Below are positions 49,517-58,032 of a DNA stretch of 64,000 bases, piece by piece (position 1 is the stretch's first letter; each line of letters opens with the position of its first letter). The stretch is from Nocardioides dongkuii (lineage in GTDB: Bacteria > Actinomycetota > Actinomycetes > Propionibacteriales > Nocardioidaceae). The notes beneath the pieces are model-generated. The model was not told the DNA's origin, did not search any database, and saw only the letters and a list, made by a program, of their open reading frames with translations. The position numbers and the translations under genes were made by a program. Location: assembly GCF_014127485.1 (NCBI RefSeq), contig NZ_CP059903.1:310001-374000 (forward strand), written 5' to 3'.

Positions 49517-51730
49517 ATGAGCCAGGACGTCGGACACCGCTCGCGGGCCAGCGCGCTGGCGGCACTCGCCTTCATCATCCTGGCGCTCACCATCGCCGTG
49601 GCCGCCGACCTGGTGGTCGGCACCCGCGAGCTCGACGACCGGGTCAAGGTGACCGGGGAGCTCGTCGAGCCCCACGCCGTCCAGGTGGGCAAGACGCAGC
49701 GCGAGCTGCTGCGGCTGCGCCTGCTGCTCGAGGCCGGCGCGACGGATCGCGAGGTCCAGGACCAGGCGGAGGTCGTCTCCGAGGCGGTCGGGGAGACCAC
49801 GACGTCCTACGACGCCCAGTCGGACTCGCTGCGCGCGCATGCCCAGGGCTTGCAGGCGGACTGGGACAACGCGAAGCGCCGCATCGACGAGTCGATGGGC
49901 ACGGGCGTGCTCGCGACGTCAGCGCGTGCCAATGCGTTGGACAAGCTGGAGGTGCTGGAAGGCGACGAGGGCTACGACTACCTCCTGGACGAGGCCGTGG
50001 CCAACGGGAGCGAGCACGTCGGCGCGGCCCAGGAGGCGGCCGACGACATGGTCGGCGACATGACCCGCGTCCTGATCCTGCTCGCGGTGCTCTTCGTCGC
50101 GGGGGTGGCGGCGTCCGTCCTGGCCGGAGCCGTCCTGGTCCGCAACAACCGGCGCCGGATCGCCGCGCTCGACGACCTGAAGTTCGTGAACGCCGAGCTG
50201 GAGTGGTACTCCCGGATCGTCCAGGCCACCGACATCGCGCTGACCGCGACCGACCGGCACGGCCGGATGACCTGGGTCAACGAGGCCTTCGAGCGCTCCA
50301 CCGGGCACCGGCTCGCCGACATCCTCGGCCGGGAGCCGCGGGAGTTCATGTTCGGCCCGGCCACCGACCCGATCGCCCTGCGCAAGATCGACGAGGCGCA
50401 GGCGCTGGGCCTGCCCGCCCGCGCCGAGCTCGCGCAGTACTCCGCCGACGGCCGCGAGTCCTGGATCTCCCTCGACCTCTCGCCGCTGCACGACGAGCAC
50501 GGCAACCTCGAGGGGTTCTTCGCCGTCCAGACCGACATCACCGAGCGGTACGAGGCCGAGCGGCTGCTCGAGGAGGCCCGCCGCGCGGCGGAGGCCTCCG
50601 CCAAGGAGAAGGCCGGCTTCCTGGCCACCATGAGCCACGAGATCCGGACGCCGCTGAACGCCGTCCTCGGCCTCACCGACCTGCTGCTGCTCACCGAGCT
50701 CGACGACGAGCAGCGCGACTACGCCGAGACCGCGCACCGCAGCGGCGCCCACCTGCTGGCGCTGGTCAACGACGTCCTCGACTACTCCGCCCTCGAGTCC
50801 GGCCGGCTCGAGTACGCCAACGAGCCGTTCTCGATCCGCGAGGTCGTCGACGAGACGCTGACCATGTTCGTCGCGAGCGCCGAGGCCAAGGGCATCGAGC
50901 TGCGCCTCCAGCAGTCGCCCGACGTGCCCGCCCTGCTGCGCGGCGACGCGATGCGGCTGCGCCAGGTGCTGGTGAACGTCGTGGGCAACGCGCTGAAGTT
51001 CACCGACCGGGGCTCCATCGTCGTCGAGTGCGAGCGGGTGGGCTCGCCCTGGGGCCACCGCTGCGAGATCGTCCTGCGGATCACCGACACCGGCATCGGC
51101 GTCCCGAGCGCGCGGATCCCCGACCTGTTCCGCTCCTTCGTGCGCGGCGACGGCTCCACGACGCGGGAGTACGGCGGCACCGGGCTGGGCCTGGCGATCT
51201 CGCGCCGCCTGGTGGAGGCGATGGGCGGCACCATCGACCTGGAGTCGGAGGTCGGCGTCGGCACCACGGTGACCATCCGGATGGTCCACGACACCGTGCA
51301 GGAGGCGCCGGTGCCGGTGGCCCGCCCGCTCGCCGCGATCTCCGACCACTCCGAGCGGCAGGTGCTGGTGGCCGAGGACGACCTGGTGAACCAGAAGGTC
51401 GTCGTCCGGATGCTGGGCCGGATCGGGATCGTCCCCGAGGTGGTCGGCAACGGGCGCGAGGCGGTCGAGGCGGTGCAGACCGGCGCCTACGACACCGTCT
51501 TGATGGACGTCGAGATGCCCGTCATGGACGGCCTCACGGCCGTCGGGCTGATCCGCGACCTCGACCTCCCGGTGCAGCCGTGGGTGATCGCGCTGACCGC
51601 GAACGCGCTCTCGGGCGACCGGGACCGCTTCCTCGCCGGGGGCATGGACGACTACGTCAGCAAGCCGGTCACGCTGGACGCCCTCACCGGCGCGCTGGAC
51701 CGGTCCAGAGCCGAGAACGTCGGCGACTGA
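49517..51730 (+). CDS. Membrane hybrid histidine kinase (PAS-HisKA-HATPase-receiver)
   Basis: A 737-residue protein. Transmembrane segment 1 is at about 13-33 (ALAALAFIILALTIAVAADLVV). An extracytoplasmic helical sensor follows, with transmembrane segment 2 at about 180-205 (VLILLAVLFVAGVAASVLAGAVLV). A PAS domain (about 230-345; IALTATDRHGRMTWVNEAFE) leads to a HisKA H-box with His374 (ATMSHEIRTPLNAVLG). The HATPase domain has NVVGNALKF, DTGIGVP and GGTGLGLAIS, and the C-terminal receiver has Asp664 (TVLMDVEMPVMDG). The ATG at 49517 has CGAGGTCGC upstream. It autophosphorylates and passes phosphate to its own receiver, then probably through the nearby HPt protein to the response regulator at 48265. 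The signal is unknown. Confidence 0.92.
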   Translation: MSQDVGHRSRASALAALAFIILALTIAVAADLVVGTRELDDRVKVTGELVEPHAVQVGKTQRELLRLRLLLEAGATDREVQDQAEVVSEAVGETTTSYDAQSDSLRAHAQGLQADWDNAKRRIDESMGTGVLATSARANALDKLEVLEGDEGYDYLLDEAVANGSEHVGAAQEAADDMVGDMTRVLILLAVLFVAGVAASVLAGAVLVRNNRRRIAALDDLKFVNAELEWYSRIVQATDIALTATDRHGRMTWVNEAFERSTGHRLADILGREPREFMFGPATDPIALRKIDEAQALGLPARAELAQYSADGRESWISLDLSPLHDEHGNLEGFFAVQTDITERYEAERLLEEARRAAEASAKEKAGFLATMSHEIRTPLNAVLGLTDLLLLTELDDEQRDYAETAHRSGAHLLALVNDVLDYSALESGRLEYANEPFSIREVVDETLTMFVASAEAKGIELRLQQSPDVPALLRGDAMRLRQVLVNVVGNALKFTDRGSIVVECERVGSPWGHRCEIVLRITDTGIGVPSARIPDLFRSFVRGDGSTTREYGGTGLGLAISRRLVEAMGGTIDLESEVGVGTTVTIRMVHDTVQEAPVPVARPLAAISDHSERQVLVAEDDLVNQKVVVRMLGRIGIVPEVVGNGREAVEAVQTGAYDTVLMDVEMPVMDGLTAVGLIRDLDLPVQPWVIALTANALSGDRDRFLAGGMDDYVSKPVTLDALTGALDRSRAENVGD

Positions 51731-51748
51731 CGCGGGTACCGTTCCGGT

Positions 51749-52552
51749 ATGGGATTCCGACGGCAGGAGGCTTTCAAGCTTCTGCCGGGCGTCCGGGTGA
51801 CGGTGGGGGATCCCTCCAGCGGCGCCGATCGACGGCTCTGGCTGCGCGCCGCGGTGCCGGGCCGCGAGGTCGACCGCCGGACGGTCCTGCCGGGCCCGAC
51901 CGCCCCGCGCTGGGAGCGGCGGCTGCACCGCAGCCTGATGGCCGGTGACGTGGACGGGATGCGTGCGGCGGCCCCGCGCCGGGGCCCGCTCACGGCGGCG
52001 CTCGCCGGGCTGGTCGCCGCCACCGTCGGCGCCTACCGTGCCGACCGGGTGCGGGACCTCCTCGACGAGGCCTGGCGCAGCGAGGACCTGCTCGAGGACC
52101 AGCCGTTCGTGCGCCGCTACCTCGCCCACGCGACCGTGTCCGTGCCGGTGGCCGGCGACGTGTCTGCGCTGTTCCCCGTCTGCCGGGACGTGGTGGGCCT
52201 GTGGCTGGTGGCGCTGGCGCGGTCGACCGGCCGTCTCGACGAGGCGGTGGAGGTCGCGGAGGAGCTCGACCCCTCGGTGCTCGCCGCGATGGTGCTCGCC
52301 GACTGCTACGCCCTGGCCGCCCGCCACGACGACGTGGTCGCCGTGACGAGCGGGATCAGCAACTCCGACGACGCGACCGCGCTCCTCCTCGTCCAGCGAG
52401 GGCTGGCCCTGCGCGCCCTCGGGCAGTCCGCGGCGGCCGACGAGGTCTTCGACGAGGCGGTCCGGCCGGTGGTCCGCAGCCCCGCCGTACGCAGCTACGC
52501 CCTCGCGGAGTGGGAGCGCGGGAGGGAGCCGGACGGCGACGGCACCGGGTGA
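51749..52552 (+). CDS. Hypothetical protein, TPR-like, with DUF4236-like N-terminus
   Basis: A 267-residue soluble protein with no signal or membrane segment. Residues 1-20 (MGFRRQEAFKLLPGVRVTVG) resemble the start of DUF4236 proteins, which open with similar FR..IKL.PGVRLN sequences; this is a weak match by eye. Residues about 55-260 are alanine-rich helices with TPR-like spacing (LLLVQRGLALRALGQSAAADEVFDEAVRPV), suggesting a protein-interaction scaffold. It starts 18 bp after the hybrid kinase and may be co-transcribed with it. I do not recognise a function. Confidence 0.72.
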   Translation: MGFRRQEAFKLLPGVRVTVGDPSSGADRRLWLRAAVPGREVDRRTVLPGPTAPRWERRLHRSLMAGDVDGMRAAAPRRGPLTAALAGLVAATVGAYRADRVRDLLDEAWRSEDLLEDQPFVRRYLAHATVSVPVAGDVSALFPVCRDVVGLWLVALARSTGRLDEAVEVAEELDPSVLAAMVLADCYALAARHDDVVAVTSGISNSDDATALLLVQRGLALRALGQSAAADEVFDEAVRPVVRSPAVRSYALAEWERGREPDGDGTG

Positions 52553-52569
52553 CGGTGTGGAATGAGGGC

Positions 52570-53127
52570 ATGATCCTCATCGAGTTCGAGGGCACGCGGC
52601 CCTCGGTCCACCCGGACGCCTGGGTGGCCCCGACCGCCACCCTGATCGGCGACGTCACGGTCGAGCGCGGCGCGAGCATCTGGTACGGCGCGGTGCTGCG
52701 CGGCGACGTGTGCACGATCGTGGTCCGGGAGGGCACCAACGTCCAGGACAACTCGGTCCTGCACGCGGGTCCCGGACAGACCCTCGAGGTCGGACCGCAC
52801 GCCACCGTCGGGCACTCCTGCGTGGTGCACTGCGCCTCGGTCGGGGAGCAGGCGCTGGTCGGCAACGGCGCGGTGCTGCTCGACGGGGCCACCGTGGGGC
52901 CGCGCACGCTGGTCGCCGCCGGCGCCGTGGTCACCCCCGGCACCGAGCTCCCCGGCGGCATGGTGGTGACCGGCTCGCCGGCGACCGTGCGGAAGCCGAT
53001 CGAGGGCACCTCGTCGGAGTTCTGGGTGGACACCAACCCCGGCTACTACGCCGAGCTGGCGCAGCGGCACCGCGACGGCGCCCGCCCGGTCGAGGCCGAC
53101 GCCTCCGCGGACCCGGTCAGCCGCTGA
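52570..53127 (+). CDS. Gamma-carbonic-anhydrase-like hexapeptide-repeat protein
   Basis: A 185-residue left-handed beta-helix protein (HPDAWVAPTATLIGDVTVERGASIWYGAVLRGD). Three histidines fit the zinc site of the gamma-CA/PaaY/YrdA family: one in NSVLHAGPG and two in TVGHSCVVHC. It probably forms a trimer in the cytosol. Catalytic activity in this family varies, so carbonic anhydrase activity is not certain. I take ATG 52570; GTG codons at 52552 and 52555 are possible. Its 3' end overlaps the convergent gene at 53117 by 11 bp. Confidence 0.85.
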   Translation: MILIEFEGTRPSVHPDAWVAPTATLIGDVTVERGASIWYGAVLRGDVCTIVVREGTNVQDNSVLHAGPGQTLEVGPHATVGHSCVVHCASVGEQALVGNGAVLLDGATVGPRTLVAAGAVVTPGTELPGGMVVTGSPATVRKPIEGTSSEFWVDTNPGYYAELAQRHRDGARPVEADASADPVSR

Positions 53128-53491
53128 CGGACCGCCCGACGTCCGCGCGGAGCGCCGACGGCCGGTCGAGGCAGACCGCCATCAGCGTGCCGGGCCGGAC
53201 GCCCCGGTAGACCGCCCACCCGCGGTCGACAGGTACGACGACGAGCCGGCCGCGCTCGGTGCGGATCAGCGCCGACGCGGGCCGGCCGTCGGTGCCGCCG
53301 GGCCACCGCGGGGAGCACCGGTGCCGGTCGAGCAGCTGGGCGACGACCTGCTGGTAGGCGTCCGCGGTGATGCTCCGCCCGCCCTCGGTACGCCGCGGCG
53401 CGCCGGCGCCGGTCAGGCACAGCACCACCAGCACGGCCAGCAGCGTGCCCACGGCGAGGGCCCGGACGAGCCGGACGGCGCGGTGCTTCAT
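53117..53491 (-). CDS. Small secreted or membrane-anchored hypothetical protein
   Basis: A 124-residue protein with a basic N-terminus and one hydrophobic segment at about residues 9-28 (VRALAVGTLLAVLVVLCLTG). This is either a signal peptide or a single membrane anchor. The rest (TADAYQQVVAQLLDRHRCSPRWPGG, SALIRTERGRLVVVPVDRGWAVYRG, MAVCLDRPSAL) is a compact extracytoplasmic domain with two cysteines that could form a disulfide. I recognise no family. It overlaps the gamma-CA-like gene tail to tail. Confidence 0.65.
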   Translation of the reverse strand: MKHRAVRLVRALAVGTLLAVLVVLCLTGAGAPRRTEGGRSITADAYQQVVAQLLDRHRCSPRWPGGTDGRPASALIRTERGRLVVVPVDRGWAVYRGVRPGTLMAVCLDRPSALRADVGRSVSG

Positions 53492-53569
53492 GCCCGGTCA
53501 ACGACGGCCCGTGGCCCGGGTGACGGGAGGAACCGGGCGGGAACCGGGCCGGTGCGGAAGGATGACGCC

Positions 53570-54439
53570 ATGACTTCCTGGTTCGCCTCGCCCGCCGACG
53601 CCGCCTACCGCCTCGGCGAGGCCGGCTACCTCGCCGACCGGGCGACCGCCACCACGGCGTACCTCGCGGGCGCCCTGGAGAAGCCGCTGCTCGTCGAGGG
53701 CCCCGCCGGGGTCGGCAAGACCGAGCTGGCCAAGGCCGTGGCACGCGCGACGGGGGCGGAGCTGGTGCGGCTGCAGTGCTACGAGGGGCTCGACGAGGCG
53801 CGCGCGCTCTATGAGTGGAACTACAAGAAGCAGCTGCTCCGGATCCAGGCGAGCCAGGGCACCGACCAGGCGTGGGACGAGACCCACGACGACATCTTCA
53901 CCGACGAGTTCCTGCTGACCCGCCCGCTGCTGACCGCGATCCGGCGCGCGGAGCCGACGGTGCTGCTGATCGACGAGGTCGACAAGACCGACGTCGAGGT
54001 CGAGGGACTGCTGCTCGAGGTGCTCTCCGACTTCCAGGTCACCATCCCCGAGCTGGGCACGGTCGTCGCCGTGCGCCGGCCGTTCGTGGTGCTGACCTCC
54101 AACGCCAGCCGCGAGCTCTCCGAGGCGGTCAAGCGGCGCTGCCTCTTCCTGCACCTGGACTACCCGGACGCCGAGCGCGAGCGCGAGATCGTCTCCTCGC
54201 AGGTCCCCGACCTCGAGGACCGGCTCGCCGAGCAGCTGGTCGCGACCGTCGGCCGGCTGCGCGAGCTGGAGCTGAAGAAGGCGCCGTCCATCGCCGAGTC
54301 GGTCGACTGGGCGCGCACCCTGCTCGCGCTGGAGATCCACGACCTCGACGACAAGGCCGTGGACGACACCCTCGGCGTGGTGCTCAAGCACTCCTCCGAC
54401 CAGGACCGCGCGGTCCGCGAGCTCCGCCTGCGGCGATGA
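53570..54439 (+). CDS. MoxR-type AAA+ ATPase
   Basis: A 289-residue AAA+ protein. Walker A GPAGVGKT is at residues 44-51, Walker B PTVLLIDEVDK at about 123-133, the sensor-1-like VVLTSNASRELSEAVKRRC follows, and a lid domain ends in GVVLKHSSDQDRAVRELRLRR. ATG 53570 has GGAAGG eight bases upstream. MoxR ATPases act as chaperones with a VWA partner to mature metalloenzymes or other complexes, and the VWA protein is encoded immediately after with a 4-bp overlap. No client enzyme such as CO dehydrogenase is encoded nearby. Confidence 0.9.
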   Translation: MTSWFASPADAAYRLGEAGYLADRATATTAYLAGALEKPLLVEGPAGVGKTELAKAVARATGAELVRLQCYEGLDEARALYEWNYKKQLLRIQASQGTDQAWDETHDDIFTDEFLLTRPLLTAIRRAEPTVLLIDEVDKTDVEVEGLLLEVLSDFQVTIPELGTVVAVRRPFVVLTSNASRELSEAVKRRCLFLHLDYPDAEREREIVSSQVPDLEDRLAEQLVATVGRLRELELKKAPSIAESVDWARTLLALEIHDLDDKAVDDTLGVVLKHSSDQDRAVRELRLRR

Positions 54440-55812
54440 CCTCCAGCGGCCTGCTCGAGCGCCACCTCGCCTTCCTCGAGGCGCTGCGGGGCGCGGGCCT
54501 GCCGGTCTCGCTCGCCGAGGACCTGGACGCGGTGGCGGCGCTCGGCGCGCTGCCGTGGGACGAGCGCGCGACGGTGCGGGAGGCGTACGCCGCGACGCTG
54601 GTCAAGAAGCCGTCGTTGCGCCCGACCTTCGACGCGCTCTTCGACCTCTACTTCCCGCGGATGGTCGGCGACGGCGTCGGCCGGGACCAGGACGGCGCCG
54701 ACGAGGCGGGGGTGGGGGACAGCGGTCCGGCCCTCGCGGCGTTCCGCGAGCAGCTCCTCGACGCGCTGACCCAGGGCGACCAGGAGGCGCTGCAGCGGCT
54801 GGCCGCCGAGATGGTGGGCCGCTTCGGAGCGATGCCCGGGCGCGGGCCCGGCCTGTCGAGCTGGTCGGCGTACACCGCGTTGCGGCGGGTGGCGCCCTCC
54901 CAGCTCGTGGACAAGATCGTCGCCGGGCTGCTCGCCCAGGGCCGCACCGACGAGGAGGCGCAGCGGGTCGCCGGCCGGCGGGTGGGCGGCCTGACCGCGA
55001 TGGTGGAGGGCGACGCCCGGCGCCGGATCGCGGAGGAGAAGGGGCCCGACCACGTCGCGGACGTGGCGGTCCGGCCCTCGATCGACCGCCTCGACTTCCT
55101 GCAGGCCCGCCGCTCGGACCTCGAGGGGATGCGGCGCGAGATCTACCCGCTGGCCCGGCGGCTGGCGACCCGGCTGACCCAGGAGCACCATGCGCGGCGC
55201 CGCGGGCCGCTGGACTTCCGCCGCACCGTCCGGGCCTCGCTGTCGACCGGCGGGGTCCCGCTGACCACCCACCACCGCCCGAAGCGGCCGCACCGCACCG
55301 AGCTGGTCGTGCTCTGCGACGTGAGCGGCTCGGTCGCCAACTTCGCGCAGTTCACGCTGCTGCTGGTCTTCGCGCTCCGCGACCAGTTCCAGAACCTGCG
55401 CGCCTTCACGTTCATCGACCACGTCCACGAGGTCACCCACCACTTCCGGCCGGGCGCCGACGTCGCCGAGGTGATGGCCGACCTCGCCGCGAGCACCTCG
55501 CACGCCGCGCTCTGGGGACGCACGAGCTACGGCCGGGCGTTCACGAAGTTCGCCGAGGAGCACGGCGACGCGCTGGGACCGAAGTCCTCGCTGCTGGTGC
55601 TCGGCGACGCGCGCTCCAACTACAGCGACCTGGCCCTGGACTCGCTGCGCGAGATGGCCGGCCGGGCGCGGCACGCCTGGTGGCTCAACCCCGAGCACCG
55701 GCGGCACTGGGACACCGGCGACTCCGCCGCCCGGGCGTACGGCGAGGTGGTGCCGATGGTCGAGTGCCGCAACCTCACCCAGCTCACGGAGTTCGTGCAC
55801 GACATCCTCTGA
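54436..55812 (+). CDS. VWA-domain protein, CoxE-like
   Basis: A 458-residue protein starting at an ATG that overlaps the MoxR stop. The N-terminal half is helical (LLERHLAFLEALRGAGLPVSLAEDLDAVAAL). The C-terminal VWA domain begins at about residue 285 (ELVVLCDVSGSVANFAQFTLLLVFAL) with the MIDAS DxSxS motif intact, then GRTSYGRAF and LLVLGDARSNY. The order MoxR then CoxE-type VWA is the standard pair. A linker rich in Arg (RRRGPLDFRRTVRASLSTGG) precedes the VWA domain. The protein probably acts in complex assembly; the client is unknown. Confidence 0.88.
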   Translation: MTSSGLLERHLAFLEALRGAGLPVSLAEDLDAVAALGALPWDERATVREAYAATLVKKPSLRPTFDALFDLYFPRMVGDGVGRDQDGADEAGVGDSGPALAAFREQLLDALTQGDQEALQRLAAEMVGRFGAMPGRGPGLSSWSAYTALRRVAPSQLVDKIVAGLLAQGRTDEEAQRVAGRRVGGLTAMVEGDARRRIAEEKGPDHVADVAVRPSIDRLDFLQARRSDLEGMRREIYPLARRLATRLTQEHHARRRGPLDFRRTVRASLSTGGVPLTTHHRPKRPHRTELVVLCDVSGSVANFAQFTLLLVFALRDQFQNLRAFTFIDHVHEVTHHFRPGADVAEVMADLAASTSHAALWGRTSYGRAFTKFAEEHGDALGPKSSLLVLGDARSNYSDLALDSLREMAGRARHAWWLNPEHRRHWDTGDSAARAYGEVVPMVECRNLTQLTEFVHDIL

Positions 55813-55852
55813 GCCCGCCCGCCCGCCTCGACCGCCTCGCCCGCCCGGCCGG

Positions 55853-56962
55853 TCAGCGCGCGAGGTAGCCGCGCTCGCGCAGCCGGTCCACCGCGGCCCG
55901 CAGCCGCGGGTCGGCGCACCGGTCCGCGGCGTACGCCGTGGCGAGGCGCGGATCCTCGCCCTCCGGCGCCTGCCCGGTCACCGCGACGGTGAGCCGGCCG
56001 CGGACGCCGGTGTTCAGCAGCGAGCCGAGCAGCACGACGGGGTCGGAGCGGTCCTCCAGGCTGAGCACCCGGGTGCCGTCGGGGATCGCGGCGAGCTGGG
56101 CGGCGGGCGCCCCGACGGTGACCACCTCGTCGATCGTGAACGCCCCGGTGCGCGGCGCCACCGCGAGCTCGGTGGCGGTCATCCCGCCCGGCCCGCAGCC
56201 CACCAGCAGCACGTGCGGGTCCTCCTCGCCCGCGACCGCCGCCTCGAGCGTCCGGACGATCTCCTCGGCGTACGCCGTCCGGTCACCGCCGAGGAGCCGC
56301 AGCCGCCGCCGGCGGCCGGGGTGCGGGCCGGGGAGGTAGGCCACGAACCGGCCGGGGGCGGCGCGCTCGACCCGGACGCCCGTGCCGACCGTCACCAGGC
56401 GCCGCACCAGGTCGGCGAGCGACCGGGCCGGCTCCCGGTGCTCGGTGCGGCCCGGCGGCGCGACGCCCGCGACGGCCTCGTCGCACACGTCGCGCAGCGC
56501 GGCGCCGAAGGAGGGGTCGAACGCCGGCGACCCGAGGGCGCGCATCCCGGCGTTCGCCGCCGCGGGGCCGGCCGCGCCGGAGAGGAACGAGGCGGTCACC
56601 AGGGACCGCAGGCGCAGCCCGTCGAGCAGCGGGCCGCCACCGCTCGCGACGTGACCCATCAGCCCGGGGTGGCTCTCGGCGAGCTCGCCGAGGTACGTCG
56701 CGACGTCGCCCCGGTCGAGCGCGTCGGTCTCGATCACGCCGGCCGCGACCACCGCGCCGCCGAGCACCACGTCGGGCGCGAGGTAGCCGCTCGCGCGGGC
56801 CGCCACCGAGGCCACGGTCTCGTCGGCCCGCTGCCGCAGCGCCTCGGCCGAGCGGTCGGCGAGCACCGTCGCGCGCAGCACGACGGCGTCGGCGTCCACC
56901 TCCATCTCGGCGGCCGTCGCGAGGGGGTCGCCGAGCGGCGTGTCGTCGGGATCCACGCTCAT
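55853..56962 (-). CDS. Alpha/beta-hydrolase-like protein, probably inactive
   Basis: A 369-residue protein overlapping the preceding gene by 4 bp (ATGA). The N-terminal half is helical and alanine-rich. The C-terminal half looks like the end of a lipase/alpha-beta-hydrolase fold: HVLLVGCGPGGMTATELA occupies the usual nucleophile elbow, followed by VVTVGAPAAQLAAIPDGTRVLSLEDRSDPV, where a catalytic Asp would sit. The expected G-x-S-x-G is G-C-G-P-G, so the nucleophile Ser is missing. It probably has a binding or structural role, if the fold reading is right. It is co-transcribed with the gene at 56959-57870. Confidence 0.7.
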   Translation of the reverse strand: MSVDPDDTPLGDPLATAAEMEVDADAVVLRATVLADRSAEALRQRADETVASVAARASGYLAPDVVLGGAVVAAGVIETDALDRGDVATYLGELAESHPGLMGHVASGGGPLLDGLRLRSLVTASFLSGAAGPAAANAGMRALGSPAFDPSFGAALRDVCDEAVAGVAPPGRTEHREPARSLADLVRRLVTVGTGVRVERAAPGRFVAYLPGPHPGRRRRLRLLGGDRTAYAEEIVRTLEAAVAGEEDPHVLLVGCGPGGMTATELAVAPRTGAFTIDEVVTVGAPAAQLAAIPDGTRVLSLEDRSDPVVLLGSLLNTGVRGRLTVAVTGQAPEGEDPRLATAYAADRCADPRLRAAVDRLRERGYLAR

Positions 56963-57870
56963 CGCGCCGTCCCCGTGACCGTCGCCAGCACCGGCGCCAG
57001 CCCTCCGGCGAGGTCGGCGGCCCCGACCCGGCGTACCTCCAGGCGGGGGCGGTCGCCGCCGGCGCCCTGCCGGAGCGTCAGGGAGTGCCAGCCGTCGGCG
57101 AGCAGCGTCCAGGAGACGACGCCGACCGCGCCGGGCGAGCCCCCGGTGGCGTCGGCCACCAGCGCCCGCAGCCGGCCGCGGGCCTCGGTGGCCAGCCCGA
57201 CGAGCGCCGCGGTGACCGCGGCCGGGCCGAGCGGGTCGCCGGCGCCGTCGAGGACGGCGCCGCCGTGCCGGGCGGCCAGCACGTCGACGAGGTCGGGGCG
57301 GCCCAGGTGCACCGCCTCGGTCGCGGCGTCGGCGAGCCCGCGCGGCACGGTGAGGACCGCCGGCACCGCGGAGACGCCCAGGGGCAGGCCCTCGGGCAGC
57401 ACGGCCAGGCGAGCCAGCTCGATCGCCCACTGCTCGGCGGGGAACCAGGCGAGCTCGAAGACCAGGCCGTCGACGGTCGCGAGCGTCGCCACGGCGTCCG
57501 CCGCCTGCCGGTGCCAGGCGCGGGCGTGGACACCGCCCGCGACCAGCTCGAGGTCGACCGCGACCGCCGGGACCGCCAGCAGGCCGACCGCCCCCGCGAC
57601 GCCCTCGTCGACCGCGCCCCGGGGGTCGAGCAGGCCGCGCCGGGACAGCGAGGTGACGGGGTCGTGGAACGACGCCAGCGCCGCGGCGTACGCCGCCTGG
57701 TCGTCGGGGTCCTGGTCGGGCCCGGCCTGCGGGTCGAGGTCAAACGGCAGCGGCGCCCCGCCGGCGGCGACCAGCTGCAGCTCGGGGAGGGTCAGCGCGA
57801 GGCGGCGGGGGAGCGCGTCCAGGATCCCCGAGGACCACGGCGACCCGGAGCCGAGGTCGAGGATGGTCAC
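56959..57870 (-). CDS. Conserved-looking hypothetical protein
   Basis: A 303-residue soluble protein with no signal or membrane segment. It reads as mixed alpha/beta: RRLALTLPELQLVAAGG, VAVDLELVAGGVHARAWHRQAADAVATLATVDGLVFELAWFP, GVVSWTLLADGWHSLTLRQG. The strand-helix rhythm is faintly like EspG-type ESX chaperones, but I cannot support that call. It starts at GTG 57870, which has no Shine-Dalgarno of its own; a 24-codon ORF with a strong one ends in the overlap. It is translationally coupled to the hydrolase-like gene downstream. Function unknown. Confidence 0.68.
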   Translation of the reverse strand: MTILDLGSGSPWSSGILDALPRRLALTLPELQLVAAGGAPLPFDLDPQAGPDQDPDDQAAYAAALASFHDPVTSLSRRGLLDPRGAVDEGVAGAVGLLAVPAVAVDLELVAGGVHARAWHRQAADAVATLATVDGLVFELAWFPAEQWAIELARLAVLPEGLPLGVSAVPAVLTVPRGLADAATEAVHLGRPDLVDVLAARHGGAVLDGAGDPLGPAAVTAALVGLATEARGRLRALVADATGGSPGAVGVVSWTLLADGWHSLTLRQGAGGDRPRLEVRRVGAADLAGGLAPVLATVTGTAR

Positions 57871-57941
57871 GGGACCGCGGTCCCGGGCCGTGCGGGCAGG
57901 GGGCCGCCGGGTGGCCGCCCTGCCTCGGTGTCGCCGTCCAT
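57867..57941 (-). CDS. 24-residue leader ORF coupled to the 57870 gene
   Basis: On the minus strand ATG 57941 stands four bases after a strong GGAGG (57950-57946). The ORF runs 24 codons, rich in Pro and Gly, and stops at a TGA (57867-57869) that overlaps the GTG start of the next gene. The last codons contain the 14-bp palindrome GGGACCGCGGTCCC just before that start. It looks like a coupling or leader peptide rather than a functional protein; it could also be chance. Confidence 0.45.
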   Translation of the reverse strand: MDGDTEAGRPPGGPLPARPGTAVP

Positions 57942-58032
57942 CGGTCCTCCATCCCCCTTGAGGTCGGGTTTCCCTCGGCAGGACAGTTGAAACCGGCCGT
58001 ACCCCGAGGCGCGCTGCGGCGTCGACCCCGGT

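Noticed and set aside
53570..55812. MoxR and CoxE-like genes as evidence for CO dehydrogenase
   Set aside because: No coxL, coxM or coxS gene is present; the pair is widespread without CO oxidation.
56959..57870. EspG-type ESX chaperone
   Set aside because: Only a loose alpha/beta resemblance, and no ESX secretion genes nearby.
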